From NCBI RefSeq assembly GCF_001468485.1, contig NZ_LODI01000001.1, positions 117,506 to 179,422 on the forward strand: a DNA stretch of 61,917 bases. The letters are read 5' to 3'. Origin of the DNA: Pseudoalteromonas sp. H71 (GTDB taxonomy: Bacteria > Pseudomonadota > Gammaproteobacteria > Enterobacterales > Alteromonadaceae). A program made the translations under genes and the position numbers. Positions 46,930 through 56,890 of the stretch are shown in pieces. Position 1 is the first letter of the stretch, and each line of letters opens with the position of its first letter. Below the pieces are notes generated by a model, which was not told the origin of the DNA, did no database searches, and saw nothing but the letters and a program-made list of their open reading frames with translations.

Positions 46930-47724
46930 ATGTCTAAAATAACCGTTTCTACTTTAAATAAAATGAAAGCAGAAAATAACAAAATCACGGCATTAACCGC
47001 TTACGATGCGAGCTTTGCAAAGTTATTTCATGATAATGGCGTTGACGTTATTTTAGTCGGTGACTCGTTGGGTATGGTGCTACAAGGCGGTGATGACACC
47101 CTTGGCGTAACCAACCAGGATATTGCTTATCATACTCGCTGTGTACGTGCAGGAAGCCGTGAATTATTTGTTATTGCCGATATGCCATTTATGACTTATT
47201 CAAGCGTTAACGACACCTGTAAAAATGCCGCAGAACTTATGCGAGCAGGTGCAAACATGGTAAAACTTGAAGGTGGTGAATGGCTTTACGACAGCATTAA
47301 AGCGCTTACTGAACAAGGTATTCCTGTGTGCGGGCACTTAGGCCTTACCCCTCAATCTGTGCATGTATTTGGCGGTTTTAAAATCCAAGGCCGCGAAGAA
47401 GACAAAGCACAAAAAATGATTGAAGACGCCAAAGCATTAGAAGCTGCTGGCGCACAATTATTGGTACTTGAGTGTATTCCTAGTGTATTGGCAAAGCGAA
47501 TCACTGATGCGCTTAGTATTCCAACCATAGGCATTGGTGCGGGTAATGTGACCGACGGTCAAATATTAGTAATGCACGACCTAGTCGGTATTTCGGCAGG
47601 TTATATTCCAAAATTTTCAAAAAACTTTTTATTAGAAACTGGCAACATGCCTGCGGCCGTTCAGAAATATTGTACCGATGTAAAAAGTGGCGCTTTTCCA
47701 AGCGCTGAACATGAGTTTAAATAA
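46930..47724 (+). CDS. panB: 3-methyl-2-oxobutanoate hydroxymethyltransferase
   Basis: 264 residues. First step of pantothenate synthesis, adding a hydroxymethyl from methylene-THF to 2-oxoisovalerate. It has [36 protein letters not shown] and [10 protein letters not shown], with [15 protein letters not shown] near the C-terminus. I use ATG at 46930 with GAGGAA before it. Its stop shares a base with panC (TAATG). Confidence 0.97.
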   Translation: MSKITVSTLNKMKAENNKITALTAYDASFAKLFHDNGVDVILVGDSLGMVLQGGDDTLGVTNQDIAYHTRCVRAGSRELFVIADMPFMTYSSVNDTCKNAAELMRAGANMVKLEGGEWLYDSIKALTEQGIPVCGHLGLTPQSVHVFGGFKIQGREEDKAQKMIEDAKALEAAGAQLLVLECIPSVLAKRITDALSIPTIGIGAGNVTDGQILVMHDLVGISAGYIPKFSKNFLLETGNMPAAVQKYCTDVKSGAFPSAEHEFK

Positions 47725-48572
47725 TGCAGTCAATTACTGAAATTAAATCACTACGTAGTCAAATTAAAGCCTGGCGACAAGCAGGCTTAAGTGTGGCGTT
47801 TGTGCCAACAATGGGCAACTTACATCGAGGACACTTTTCACTCGTTGAAAAAGCAAAAAACGTAGCCGATAAAGTGGTTGTTAGTATTTTTGTAAACCCG
47901 ATGCAGTTTGGTGCTAACGAAGATTTAGATAATTATCCCCGTACATTATCAGAAGATAAACAAGGCCTTGCAGAGTTAGGTACTGATATAGTATTTACCC
48001 CAAGCGTAGACACAATTTACCCAAATGGGCTTGGCGAGCAGAGCTTTGTTGACGTGCCTGGCGTGTCACTTGGGTACTGTGGCGGTTCGCGCCCTGGGCA
48101 TTTTAAAGGCGTAGCTACGGTTGTTACTAAGCTATTTAACTTGGTGCAACCTGACTACGCTTGCTTTGGTGAAAAAGACTTTCAGCAACTTCAAGTGATT
48201 AAAACGATGACTCGCGATCTATCTATACCAGTTGAAATTATTGGCGTACCTACCATGCGTGAAATATCTGGTTTGGCAATGAGTTCACGTAATGGCTACT
48301 TATCAGACGAGCAAAAAATAACAGCCACCGCTTTATTTAAAGCGCTAACCCATTGTGCCGAGCAGCTTAAGCAAGGCAATAAAGATTTCACCGCGCTTAA
48401 AACTCGCGCTAAACAAAGCCTAGAGCAAGCTGGCTTAAAACCAGACTATTTTGAGATAGCTCAACGAGATACCTTAAAAACTGCTACACTCGATGATAAC
48501 CATTTTGTTATTTTAGCCGCAGCCTTTTTAGGCTCTGTTAGATTAATTGACAACATGCAGGTCGATATTTAA
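47724..48572 (+). CDS. panC: Pantothenate synthetase
   Basis: 282 residues. Joins pantoate and beta-alanine using ATP. HIGH-type motif in [33 protein letters not shown] and the adenylate-binding MSSRNGYLS. Start overlaps the panB stop by one base, so translation is coupled. panD is not adjacent. Confidence 0.97.
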   Translation: MQSITEIKSLRSQIKAWRQAGLSVAFVPTMGNLHRGHFSLVEKAKNVADKVVVSIFVNPMQFGANEDLDNYPRTLSEDKQGLAELGTDIVFTPSVDTIYPNGLGEQSFVDVPGVSLGYCGGSRPGHFKGVATVVTKLFNLVQPDYACFGEKDFQQLQVIKTMTRDLSIPVEIIGVPTMREISGLAMSSRNGYLSDEQKITATALFKALTHCAEQLKQGNKDFTALKTRAKQSLEQAGLKPDYFEIAQRDTLKTATLDDNHFVILAAAFLGSVRLIDNMQVDI

Positions 48573-48600
48573 TTTATTGAGCTCACTTTAAGGATTAAAA

Positions 48601-48837
48601 ATGCATATATTAATAAAAACAAGCGTAGTTGCCCTCACTTTTTTTGTTTTAGCGGGTTGTCAGAATCACGTTGAAAATGCTGAGATGAACCAATGTGCTC
48701 AACAAAATTTTCGCTGTGAAAGCACCTGTGATCAGCAAACAACGGCTGAAGGTCTTAAGCAACAAGTGTGCTCTGCAAAATGTGTAGAAACATACAATCA
48801 ATGTAAAGCACGCGCTGAAAAGTTAGGTGGTATTTAA
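48601..48837 (+). CDS. Small Cys-rich lipoprotein, unknown
   Basis: Not recognised. 78 residues: signal MHILIKTSVVALTFFVLAGC with lipobox LAGC, then a mature part with six further Cys in CxxxC-type spacing (NQCAQQNFRCESTCDQQ and VCSAKCVETYNQC), which suggests three disulphides. A ribosome site AAGGA lies before the ATG. It follows panC at 28 bases and precedes a long stem-loop, so it may end the pan transcript. Confidence 0.7.
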   Translation: MHILIKTSVVALTFFVLAGCQNHVENAEMNQCAQQNFRCESTCDQQTTAEGLKQQVCSAKCVETYNQCKARAEKLGGI

Positions 48838-48854
48838 TTCCCTCAAGCTTAAAA

Positions 48855-48904
48855 TTTTAGACACAAAAAAACCGCTCAATATTGAGGTTTTTTTGTGTCT
48901 AAAA
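48855..48904. terminator. Long bidirectional stem-loop after the lipoprotein gene
   Basis: Arms of 19 bases: 48855-48873 and 48886-48904, perfectly complementary, closed by a near-palindromic GCTCAATATTGA. The stem contains A7/T7, so it can stop transcription both ways. The left arm plus part of the loop (48865-48878) can pair instead with 48948-48961 (14 bases), giving a competing structure. Confidence 0.8.
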
Positions 48905-48947
48905 TTACAACCTAACACTTATTCCATGTAATTTTCAGGTAAATCAA

Positions 48948-48961
48948 TGAGCGGTTTTTTT
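48948..48961. repeat. Third arm complementary to the terminator region
   Basis: TGAGCGGTTTTTTT is the reverse complement of 48865-48878. It lies 14 bases past the pstS stop and could form an alternative hairpin that replaces the 19-base stem, or be a remnant of a second terminator. Confidence 0.55.
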
Positions 48962-48975
48962 ATTGCTTGGATTTA

Positions 48976-49944
48976 TTATTTTAAACCTAGCTTTTTAAGC
49001 TCTACTTCAACTAACTTTGCAGAAAGAGGCACATAACCGTCTTTTTCTACAATTTGTTGACCGTCTTTTGAAAGAATCATTTTTAAGAATTCAGCTTCCA
49101 TTGGAGACAAGGCTTTATTTGGGTGCTTATTAACATATACGTATAAAAAGCGAGAAAGTGGGTATTTGCCTTGCGCAACGTTATCAAGTGTTGCATCAAC
49201 AAAGTTAGTACCTTTTTTAGATAATGGAACTGTACGTACACCTGACGTTTTGTAACCAATACCTGAGTAACCAATTGCATTTAATGAAGACGAAATTGAT
49301 TGTACTACAGACGCAGAACCCGGTTGCTCGTTTACATTGTTGCGGAAGTCACCTTTACACAGTGCTTTTTTCTTAAAGTAACCGTAAGTGCCCGATACAG
49401 AGTTACGTCCGTATAATTGAATATCACGAGCTGCCCAGCTACCTTCAAGGCCCACATCGCTCCAACGGTTAACTTGCTCTGGCGCACCACATTTACGAGT
49501 TGATGAGAAAATAGCATCAACTTGGTCAATACGAAGACCTTCAATTGGGTTATCTTTATGTACGTAAACAGCAAGTGCATCAATAGCTACGCGAACTGCC
49601 GTTGGTTTGTAACCGTAACGTTTTTCAAACGCTTCGATTTCTTTTGATTTCATTGCACGGCTCATTGGACCTAGGTTAGCTGTACCTTCGGTTAATGCTG
49701 GAGGTGCTGTAGAAGAACCTGCCGCTTGAATTTGAATGTTTACATTTGGGTAAATACGTTTGTACTCTTCAGCCCAAAAAGTCATCATGTTAGCTAAAGT
49801 GTCAGAACCTACTGATGAAAAGTTGCCTGATACGCCGCTGATTTTTTGATACTCAGGAATGTCTTGATCTAAAGCCACTGCTTGAGCAGATACGAAAGTT
49901 GTAACAGCCACACCCATTGCGGCAACTAAGTTTTTAAATTTCAT
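48976..49944 (-). CDS. pstS: Phosphate ABC transporter substrate-binding protein PstS
   Basis: 322 residues with signal peptide ([20 protein letters not shown]). The mature protein has the PstS features: [36 protein letters not shown] (phosphate contacts), and [12 protein letters not shown]. The ATG at 49944 has GGAG upstream; the frame is open nine codons earlier. Four 11-base-spaced direct repeats of a Pho box type lie upstream (50004-50041). The gene is directly after phoR in the same orientation; pstC, pstA and pstB are not in the window. Confidence 0.93.
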   Translation of the reverse strand: MKFKNLVAAMGVAVTTFVSAQAVALDQDIPEYQKISGVSGNFSSVGSDTLANMMTFWAEEYKRIYPNVNIQIQAAGSSTAPPALTEGTANLGPMSRAMKSKEIEAFEKRYGYKPTAVRVAIDALAVYVHKDNPIEGLRIDQVDAIFSSTRKCGAPEQVNRWSDVGLEGSWAARDIQLYGRNSVSGTYGYFKKKALCKGDFRNNVNEQPGSASVVQSISSSLNAIGYSGIGYKTSGVRTVPLSKKGTNFVDATLDNVAQGKYPLSRFLYVYVNKHPNKALSPMEAEFLKMILSKDGQQIVEKDGYVPLSAKLVEVELKKLGLK

Positions 49945-50003
49945 GTGGGTTCTCCGATTTGTTCGTCCCATTTTCTAACTGCTGCTCACTCTAAAGCGAG
50001 TAC

Positions 50004-50041
50004 ATGACAATGATATGACTCTTAAATGACACTTTTATGAC
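50004..50041 (-). promoter_or_regulatory. Tandem Pho boxes for pstS
   Basis: On the reverse strand GTCAT occurs four times at exactly 11-base intervals (plus-strand ATGAC at 50004, 50015, 50026, 50037), the spacing of PhoB half-sites. The last overlaps the phoR stop codon (50035-50037), so pstS control sits on the end of phoR. Confidence 0.85.
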
Positions 50042-51366
50042 TTTACTGGATCTTGTTGTTTATTTATCAAATCAACAATCTTATCTGTTGAAAAATAGAA
50101 AGAAAAACAAGAGCCTTTACCCACTTCACTCGTAATATTTAATTTACTATCGTGTCGTGTTAATACATGTTTTGTAATTGCCAACCCTAAACCTGAGCCA
50201 CCGGTGGTTCTGCTTCGTGCTTTATCAACACGATAAAAGCGCTCAGTAAGTCGGTTAATATGCTCTGCAGCAATACCATCACCGTTATCAATAACAGTAA
50301 AACAAGCCATATTATTTTTACGAAGCCAACTAACTTGTATTTTCCCACCTGGTTTAGTGTAATGAATAGCATTAAATACTAGGTTAGAAAACGCACTGCG
50401 TAGTTCATCTTCAGAGCCTTTAATGTCTAGTGTGCTATCTATATCAAATATTAATTCGTGACCTTTATCTTGGTTAATTGACTGAGCCTCAGTTTGAATA
50501 TAACCCAGTAACTGGGGCACATTAATGGCTTTATCGTTATCTTGTCGGCGTGAGCCTTCTATGCGGGAAAGAGATAATAACTGGCTTACCAAGCTATCCA
50601 TGCGTTTACACTGCTCAAGCATCGTCGTTTGTGCTTTATTCCACATTGCTGGGGGCGGTAAGTTATCGCTGTCCATCATTTCTAGATAGCCTGTAACCAC
50701 CGTAAGCGGCGTACGCAACTCATGCGACACATTGGCAACAAAGTCTTTACGCATTTGTTCAAGCTGCTTTAAACGGGTTACGTCGCGCACCACAACCATT
50801 AGCTGTGTGGTTGCATAAGGCATTACCCTAAACTCAAGTACTTGTTCAATAGCATGACCGTTATCAAGCTCTAGTGCTTCGTCAAAATTCCCCTTGTGCA
50901 TATATTTTGCAAACTTAGGTTCGCGTATTAAGTTATCAAGACGTTGTCCATGATCGGTTGGCCACTGAAGTCCTAACACTTTAAGCGCCAGTTGATTACA
51001 CCACACAATGCTTAAATCATTTTGAAGCACAATAACGGCATCGGGTACCGCTTCGGCCCCATCACGAAATCGCCTAATTAAATCGGCCAGTTCATTTCGT
51101 TTTTTACGGTTACGGTGTTGCAGATGGTAAATACCTTCAAACACCTGCTCCCATGCCCCTTCTCCTTCAGGCGGGTTGAAACTGCGCTGATTTAAAAGCC
51201 AATCGCTCAAACGGTATAATTGATGATAATGCCAAACAAGAAGTGAAAAAGAGCCTAAAAATAAAAGCAAAAAAGGTGCGCCAACAAGCACACCAATTAA
51301 TAATAAGGGCAAAAAATAGATAAACAGGCGTTTAATTAACGCCTGTTTATTAACAACTCGATACAT
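50035..51366 (-). CDS. phoR: Phosphate regulon sensor histidine kinase PhoR
   Basis: 443 residues. Two N-terminal helices (about 10-45, FIYFLPLLLIGVLVGAPFLL and following) with no sizeable periplasmic domain, as in PhoR; a basic linker, PAS domain (AVPDAVIVLQNDLSIVWCNQ), HisKA with VANVSHELRTPLTVVTGYL, and HATPase with FTVIDNGDGIAAEH and GGSGLGLAITKHVL. Follows phoB by 60 bases. Confidence 0.95.
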   Translation of the reverse strand: MYRVVNKQALIKRLFIYFLPLLLIGVLVGAPFLLLFLGSFSLLVWHYHQLYRLSDWLLNQRSFNPPEGEGAWEQVFEGIYHLQHRNRKKRNELADLIRRFRDGAEAVPDAVIVLQNDLSIVWCNQLALKVLGLQWPTDHGQRLDNLIREPKFAKYMHKGNFDEALELDNGHAIEQVLEFRVMPYATTQLMVVVRDVTRLKQLEQMRKDFVANVSHELRTPLTVVTGYLEMMDSDNLPPPAMWNKAQTTMLEQCKRMDSLVSQLLSLSRIEGSRRQDNDKAINVPQLLGYIQTEAQSINQDKGHELIFDIDSTLDIKGSEDELRSAFSNLVFNAIHYTKPGGKIQVSWLRKNNMACFTVIDNGDGIAAEHINRLTERFYRVDKARSRTTGGSGLGLAITKHVLTRHDSKLNITSEVGKGSCFSFYFSTDKIVDLINKQQDPVKS

Positions 51367-51426
51367 ACACTCACTTTACCTTAGAGTAGTCATACACGTA
51401 TAAAACTAAGCTGGTGATGAAGTAGG

Positions 51427-52116
51427 TTATAGTTTACTTGAAAAACGATACCCTGCACCACGAACGGTTTGAACCAGACGATCGTGTCCTAATGGGCCAA
51501 TTGCTTTGCGTAAACGACGAATGTGAACATCAACAGTACGATCTTCAACATACACATTGGTTCCCCACACATGATCTAACAATTGTTCACGGCTGTAAAC
51601 CCGTTCAGGATGAGTCATAAAAAAGTGAAGGAGCCTGAATTCTGTTGGCCCCATATCAAGCTCATTACCTTCAGAGGTAACACGGTGAGAAATTGGGTCT
51701 AAACGCAAGCCATGCACTTCAATAGCTTCTTCTAAAGACGTTGGTGACACACGGCGAATAACCGCTTTAATACGCGCCATTAATTCTTTTGGCGAAAACG
51801 GTTTAGTCACGTAATCGTCAGCGCCTACTTCTAAGCCACGTACTTTATCTTCTTCTTCGCCGCGGGCTGTAAGCATAATAATAGGTATTTGGCGCGTGTG
51901 CTCGTTTTGCTTAAACTTTTTAGCAATTTGAATACCGCTTCCGCCAGGCAACATCCAATCAAGCAATACCATATCGGGGTAAGGCTCAACCATTGCAGCA
52001 ATAGCAGAATCATAATCTTCAGCTTCAATTGCCTGAAATCCATTTTGCTCTAATACAAAAACAAGCATCTCTCTGATAGGCGCTTCGTCGTCTACGACTA
52101 GTACTTTACGTGACAT
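51427..52116 (-). CDS. phoB: Phosphate regulon response regulator PhoB
   Basis: 229 residues, OmpR family. Receiver with [15 protein letters not shown], phospho-Asp in [13 protein letters not shown] and the switch Lys in [11 protein letters not shown]; winged helix with [20 protein letters not shown] and [15 protein letters not shown]. Strong match to PhoB. Activates pstS at phosphate limitation; weak Pho half-sites upstream suggest self-control. Confidence 0.96.
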   Translation of the reverse strand: MSRKVLVVDDEAPIREMLVFVLEQNGFQAIEAEDYDSAIAAMVEPYPDMVLLDWMLPGGSGIQIAKKFKQNEHTRQIPIIMLTARGEEEDKVRGLEVGADDYVTKPFSPKELMARIKAVIRRVSPTSLEEAIEVHGLRLDPISHRVTSEGNELDMGPTEFRLLHFFMTHPERVYSREQLLDHVWGTNVYVEDRTVDVHIRRLRKAIGPLGHDRLVQTVRGAGYRFSSKL

Positions 52117-52157
52117 TCCAATTTATCTCTTAAGCTATCGAATAAGTTTTCATTATT

Positions 52158-52184
52158 ATGACTAAGTATTACATTTTTATGAAA
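52158..52184 (-). promoter_or_regulatory. Candidate Pho box of phoB
   Basis: Three half-site-like elements on the reverse strand (TTCAT, GTAAT, GTCAT) at 11- and 10-base spacing, 42 to 68 bases upstream of the phoB start. Less regular than the pstS boxes. Confidence 0.45.
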
Positions 52185-52458
52185 GTGTAACGTGTAAATT
52201 AAAATCGGGGTAAAAAAAAGCCAAATTAATAATAAAAACCTCATTCCTGTCACAAATTTATATATTTTAAAATTGATTAACGTTATTAGGGTCTGTTGTT
52301 CTTTGCGCATTAAAATTCGTTCGAACTAGGGCTATTTAATCGCGGCGCGAGGTTTGTAATCTAGTGGGCCCGATAACTGCTTCTGCGTTATTCTAGTGGC
52401 TTACATACATATAAGAATAGGTAAACTAGGTAAAGCTTCCGCGTCCTGCTCACGCCAC

Positions 52459-52480
52459 TTACCTACATCTATGTAGGTAA
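52459..52480. repeat. Palindromic sequence in the non-coding region upstream of phoB
   Basis: TTACCTACAT-CT-ATGTAGGTAA, ten-base arms, inside a GC-richer stretch that looks unlike the flanks and could be an interspersed repeat. Similar TCTAGTGG and CTTACATACAT elements lie 40-110 bases to the left. Confidence 0.5.
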
Positions 52481-52535
52481 CAAAAAACTAGATAAACCCT
52501 CGTGTTAGCACTTTGCAAAACTAACTTTTTAATAT

Positions 52536-52845
52536 GATCGAATACTGAGATCATTACTTTACTAAGTCTGCCTATGTTTGCAATTACTCAGATTTGAATA
52601 GATCTTGATTTTACTAAGCTTAACTTCAAAGATCAGATTTTTACCAAGGTGATCAATTTTGAGATCAACGCTCTACCTACTCAAAAAGTTAAGCTGTTGA
52701 TTGTTTGTGCAAATTAAAAAAGATCTGATTACTTTTAATGCTAAATAAAACGAAAAATTTAATTAACTTAGTAAAGTAATGATCCAAAAAAGCCTGTGTT
52801 AGTAAATGAGTGATCCCTAATAACACAGTTGGTAATTGAATGATC
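52536..52845. repeat. GATC-dense array with flanking TTACT/AGTAA motif
   Basis: Ten GATC sites within 310 bases (52536, 52549, 52601, 52631, 52651, 52663, 52722, 52781, 52812, 52842), against about 1.2 expected by chance. Many are flanked by ATTACT-like sequence on one side or AGTAAT-like on the other, for example GATCATTACT, GATCTGATTACT, AGTAATGATC, GTAATTGAATGATC. No coding frame spans it. Confidence 0.75.
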
Positions 52846-52861
52846 TGCTATGGGCTGGTAA

Positions 52862-52890
52862 TAAAAAAGCCAGTAATACTATTACTGGCC
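52862..52890 (-). terminator. Rho-independent terminator of epd-pgk-fba
   Basis: GCCAGTAATA/TATTACTGGC, ten-base stem with a single-base separation, followed on the reverse strand by TTTTTTAT. It starts 30 bases after the fba stop. Confidence 0.9.
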
Positions 52891-52919
52891 TTTAAATATT
52901 GATGAGTTTAATCGATCGA

Positions 52920-53984
52920 TTATTTGATCTGTGGTGCTAACTCGCCGCTTAAGTACTTAAGATGCATGTCATCTAGAGAAATTGGTTTAATTTTACCTGC
53001 CTGCCCTGCCGTTCCAAACGAGTTGTAACGCGCAACACAAATCTCTGTCATCGCTTTTGTGGCTTCTGCTAGATATTTACGTGGATCAAAGTTAGATGGG
53101 TTAAGCGCTAAATGACGACGAATAGCACCTGTAGACGCTAAACGTAAATCGGTATCAATATTTACCTTACGAACACCGTGCTTAATACCTTCAACAATTT
53201 GCTCAACTGGCACACCGTAGGTTTCAGGAATCTCGCCACCGTACTGGTTTATGATCTCTAACCATTCTTGTGGTACAGACGACGATCCATGCATTACTAA
53301 ATGCGTGTTTGGAATTCGAGCGTGAATCGCTTTAATACGATCAATTGCTAAAATATCGTCCGTTGGTGGGCGTGTAAATTTGTAAGCCCCGTGCGATGTA
53401 CCACATGCAATAGCAAGGGCATCAACATGGGTTTTATTTACAAAGTCTGCTGCTTCTTCAGGGTCAGTTAGCATTTGGTCGGTCGTTAATTTACCCTCTG
53501 CGCCAACACCATCTTCTTCACCGGCTTCACCTGTTTCAAGTGAACCTAATACACCTAACTCGCCCTCAACCGATACGCCACAGGCATGTGCCATAGCAAC
53601 GGTTTCGCGAGTAACTTCAACGTTGTATTCATAGCTTGAAGGCGTTTTACCATCACTCATTAACGAGCCATCCATCATTACTGATGAAAAACCAAGTTGG
53701 ATTGAACGCTGACAAACACCCGGTGAGGTGCCGTGATCTTGATGCATTACCACGGGGATATGTGGCCACTCTTCAACGGCTGCTAAAATCATATGGCGAA
53801 TAAATGGTGCACCGGCGTAAGCACGTGCGCCCGCTGATCCTTGAACGATTACTGGGCTGTTTGTTTTGTCAGCCGCTTCCATTATTGCGCGCATTTGCTC
53901 TTGGTTATTCACGTTAAAAGCGGGGACGCCGTAACCATGCTCAGCTGCATGATCTAAAAGTTGTCGCATACTGATTAAAGCCAT
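52920..53984 (-). CDS. fba: Class II fructose-bisphosphate aldolase
   Basis: 354 residues. Splits fructose 1,6-bisphosphate in glycolysis using zinc. Zinc ligands in [12 protein letters not shown] and [10 protein letters not shown]; also [20 protein letters not shown] and [12 protein letters not shown]. It is the class IIB form common in marine gammaproteobacteria. Third gene of the epd-pgk-fba cluster, 201 bases after pgk, with its own ribosome site. Confidence 0.96.
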   Translation of the reverse strand: MALISMRQLLDHAAEHGYGVPAFNVNNQEQMRAIMEAADKTNSPVIVQGSAGARAYAGAPFIRHMILAAVEEWPHIPVVMHQDHGTSPGVCQRSIQLGFSSVMMDGSLMSDGKTPSSYEYNVEVTRETVAMAHACGVSVEGELGVLGSLETGEAGEEDGVGAEGKLTTDQMLTDPEEAADFVNKTHVDALAIACGTSHGAYKFTRPPTDDILAIDRIKAIHARIPNTHLVMHGSSSVPQEWLEIINQYGGEIPETYGVPVEQIVEGIKHGVRKVNIDTDLRLASTGAIRRHLALNPSNFDPRKYLAEATKAMTEICVARYNSFGTAGQAGKIKPISLDDMHLKYLSGELAPQIK

Positions 53985-54185
53985 TGGGTATTCTCCAATT
54001 TATCGATAGCATTTCACTGCCATCTAGTTTGAACGGATGTGTTAGTTTGGCGTTTGAATAACACCACGAAAAATCACTGCTCAGCAGTAAAATTACGTCA
54101 AAATCAGTTATTAAATTAGGGTGAGAGGTATTTAATAACTAATTGTCGGCGAGGGTTTCCCCTCACCTTACACGGCTAAATAAAT

Positions 54186-55361
54186 TTATTTAGCACGCGA
54201 CTCTAGCATTTCCACTGCTGGAAGTTTTTTGCCTTCTAAAAACTCTAAGAACGCACCACCACCGGTAGAAATGTAAGAAACTTTATCGGCAATGCCGTAT
54301 TTATCAATTGCAGCTAAGGTATCACCGCCACCCGCAATTGAAAATGCGTTTGAGTTAGCAATTGCTTGAGCAATAGCACGTGTGCCGTTACCAAACTGAT
54401 CGAACTCAAATACACCTACAGGACCATTCCATACCACCGTGCCAGCATTTGCAATAATTTTAGCAAGTTGGCTGGCAGTATCTGGGCCAATATCAAAAAT
54501 CATATCGTCACTAGTTACTTCGCTTACATCTTTAAGCGTAGCAACTGCTGACTCTGAAAACTCATTACCTACAACTACATCGGTAGGAACTGGAATTTCA
54601 CCATCGTTTGCTTTAGCTGCTGCACATAGACGATTTGCTTCATCCATTAAATCAGCTTCAAAAAGTGATTTACCTACCGGGTTGCCTGCAGCTGCAATAA
54701 ACGTATTAGCAATCCCGCCGCCTGTTACTAGCTGATCTACAATTTTAGAAAGCGAGTCTAATACTGTTAGTTTAGTTGAAACTTTTGAACCACCAACAAT
54801 AGCCACTAATGGGCGAGCAGGGTTATCAAGTGCTTTGCCTAGTGCTTCAAGTTCAGCCGATAGTAATGGGCCTGCACAGGCTACATCTGCAAATAAGCCA
54901 ACGCCATGAGTAGAGGCTTGTGCGCGGTGAGCTGTACCAAAGGCATCCATTACGTATACATCACATAATGCTGCAAGTTGTTTTGATAACGTTTCGTCGT
55001 TTTTCTTCTCGCCTTTGTTAAAGCGCACGTTTTCAAATACAACCACTTCGTTATCAGCTACATCTACGCCATTTAAGTAGTCTTTTTCAAGACGTACTGT
55101 TTGCTCTAAGGCATCGTTTAAATAGTCAGCTACAGGGGCAAGCGAGTATTCTTCATCGTATTCCCCTTCCGTAGGACGGCCTAGGTGTGACATAACCATT
55201 ACTTTAGCACCTTTCTCAAGCGCTAATTTAATAGTAGGTAGTGCAGCGCGAATACGCGCATCTGACGTCACTTTACCTGCTTTAACTGGTACATTTAAAT
55301 CTTCACGAATTAATACGCGTTTGCCGTTTAAATCTAAATCTGCCATTTTTATGACCGACAT
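54186..55361 (-). CDS. pgk: Phosphoglycerate kinase
   Basis: 391 residues. Makes ATP from 1,3-bisphosphoglycerate. N-terminal substrate loop ([37 protein letters not shown]) and C-terminal nucleotide domain ([40 protein letters not shown]). Sits between epd and fba, 68 bases after epd. Confidence 0.97.
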   Translation of the reverse strand: MSVIKMADLDLNGKRVLIREDLNVPVKAGKVTSDARIRAALPTIKLALEKGAKVMVMSHLGRPTEGEYDEEYSLAPVADYLNDALEQTVRLEKDYLNGVDVADNEVVVFENVRFNKGEKKNDETLSKQLAALCDVYVMDAFGTAHRAQASTHGVGLFADVACAGPLLSAELEALGKALDNPARPLVAIVGGSKVSTKLTVLDSLSKIVDQLVTGGGIANTFIAAAGNPVGKSLFEADLMDEANRLCAAAKANDGEIPVPTDVVVGNEFSESAVATLKDVSEVTSDDMIFDIGPDTASQLAKIIANAGTVVWNGPVGVFEFDQFGNGTRAIAQAIANSNAFSIAGGGDTLAAIDKYGIADKVSYISTGGGAFLEFLEGKKLPAVEMLESRAK

Positions 55362-55429
55362 GAATATCTCCTTAGTTAACGATACTGAACCTGAAAAATA
55401 CGTTTTAAATTATTATACTAAATATAAAA

Positions 55430-56446
55430 TTAGTGGCTTACAGCAACCATCGCACGCGCGGTGTCGAGCATACGGTTTGCAAATCCCCACTCGTTATCAC
55501 ACCAAACAAGTAACTTTATCAGCCGTTTGTGACTAACACGTGTCTGTGTGCCATCAATAATACAAGAATGTGGATCGTGATTAAAATCAACCGATACAAG
55601 CGGCTCTTCGGTGTAACTTAAAATACCTTCTAAGCGGTCTTTCGCTTGTGCTTTGAGTGCATTATTTACTGCATTTAAATCAACATCGGCGTTAACCGTT
55701 ACACTTAAATCCATCGCCGTAACATTAATTGTTGGTACACGCACAGCAATGGCTTCAAAGCGGCCTTCAAATTTAGGTAATATGCGGTCTATACCACGCG
55801 CAAGTTTTGTATCTACCGGAATAATAGACTGACTCGCAGCACGGGTACGGCGTAAATCATGATGGTACGCGTCAATCACTTGTTGATCGTTCATCGACGC
55901 GTGAATGGTAGTAATAGCACCCGACTCAATACCAAACGCATCATCTAAAACCTTTATAACTGGCACTACACAGTTAGTAGTACACGAGCCGCTAGATACA
56001 ATAGTGTGCTCGCTTTTAAGCTCATCGTCGTTTATGCCGTAAACAATAGTGGCATCTACGTCGTTATCAGCCGGATGCGAAAACAACACCTTTTTAGCAC
56101 CAGCGGTAATGTGTAATTGTGCATGCTCACGCGAGTGATAAACACCGGTACATTCAAGTACAACGTCTACATCAAGGGTTTGCCAAGGTAACTCTACTGG
56201 GTTTTCTTCACAAAAAAGTGCAATGGTATCGCCTGCCACACTAATGGTGTCTTCACCAAGTTTTACAGGAAAAGAAAAACGACCGTGGGACGTGTCGTAT
56301 TTTAATAAATGAGCAATAGCTTCAGGGTCAGCAAGTTCGTTAATCGCAACAATTTTAATCTCGTTGCTCAAACCTGACTCGTATAACGCGCGGACAATAT
56401 TTCGACCAATACGACCAAAACCATTAATTGCAAGTTTGATTGCCAT
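55430..56446 (-). CDS. epd: D-erythrose-4-phosphate dehydrogenase
   Basis: 338 residues. GAPDH-fold enzyme starting [20 protein letters not shown], catalytic Cys in [14 protein letters not shown], and Epd-type features [20 protein letters not shown] and [17 protein letters not shown]. It oxidises erythrose 4-phosphate toward pyridoxal phosphate synthesis. A GAPDH role cannot be excluded from sequence alone, but the epd-pgk-fba order fits Epd. Confidence 0.9.
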   Translation of the reverse strand: MAIKLAINGFGRIGRNIVRALYESGLSNEIKIVAINELADPEAIAHLLKYDTSHGRFSFPVKLGEDTISVAGDTIALFCEENPVELPWQTLDVDVVLECTGVYHSREHAQLHITAGAKKVLFSHPADNDVDATIVYGINDDELKSEHTIVSSGSCTTNCVVPVIKVLDDAFGIESGAITTIHASMNDQQVIDAYHHDLRRTRAASQSIIPVDTKLARGIDRILPKFEGRFEAIAVRVPTINVTAMDLSVTVNADVDLNAVNNALKAQAKDRLEGILSYTEEPLVSVDFNHDPHSCIIDGTQTRVSHKRLIKLLVWCDNEWGFANRMLDTARAMVAVSH

Positions 56447-56603
56447 GAAATATAAAATCCACTCTTTTAGCGTGCAGATAAAGGCTATGTGCCTTTTAGA
56501 TGGTTGTATTGTAATCGACCTTGCGCCTGATTATAAGAGGGGGCGATCAGAAACTTTAAATTAACGTTTAAAATAACCCCCTATCACTCACATTAAAACT
56601 TGT

Positions 56604-56864
56604 TCATAGCCCGCTGCCGTTGTATGTGCTCGTACCAGAAGATGTTCCTCCACCAAAGCTTTTAGGCGGACTTTTGGGCTTATCCTGTGAGCGATAAAAT
56701 AACCATAAGCCAACCGCAGCAAAAAACGGAATTAACCAAACCAATATTACTTGCACTACTTTTTGAAACACCTCTAAATCATCGCGCTTTATCAGAAGAA
56801 CACTAACGATGACGTTCAGTAATACAATGACACCAAACCCAATATAAAAATAATTTAATTCCAT
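56604..56864 (-). CDS. Small two-helix membrane protein (PLDc_N-like)
   Basis: 86 residues: helix (FYIGFGVIVLLNVIVSVLLI), a charged loop, a second helix (VVQVILVWLIPFFAAVGLWL), then a Pro, Gly and Ser-rich tail. The arrangement, with VWLIPFFAAVGLWLFYR after the loop, resembles the phospholipase-D N-terminal membrane module. It follows the SIMPL gene by 26 bases. Function unknown. Confidence 0.6.
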   Translation of the reverse strand: MELNYFYIGFGVIVLLNVIVSVLLIKRDDLEVFQKVVQVILVWLIPFFAAVGLWLFYRSQDKPKSPPKSFGGGTSSGTSTYNGSGL

Positions 56865-56890
56865 TACTCTAATGCCTCCTACCCTAATTG

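Larger units (their letters stand above)
52117..52919. other. 803-base non-coding region between phoB and fba
   Basis: No supported gene; the reverse frame at 52098-52310 has no ribosome site and overlaps phoB. Right to left it holds: the fba terminator (52862-52890); a GATC-dense array (52536-52845); an 18-base perfect inverted repeat (52549-52566 with 52767-52784); a GC-richer stretch at 52320-52500 with a ten-base dyad (52459-52480); and the phoB promoter with a weak Pho box. Confidence 0.6.

Noticed and set aside
52098..52310. 70-codon reverse frame upstream of phoB
   Set aside because: No ribosome site, overlaps phoB in another frame, covers the likely phoB promoter, and the peptide shows no family pattern.
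52536..52845. Interpretation of the GATC array as a chromosomal origin
   Set aside because: No clear DnaA boxes (TTATCCACA), no adjacent dnaA, gidA, mioC or parAB genes, and no rep gene. The GATC density itself stays unexplained.
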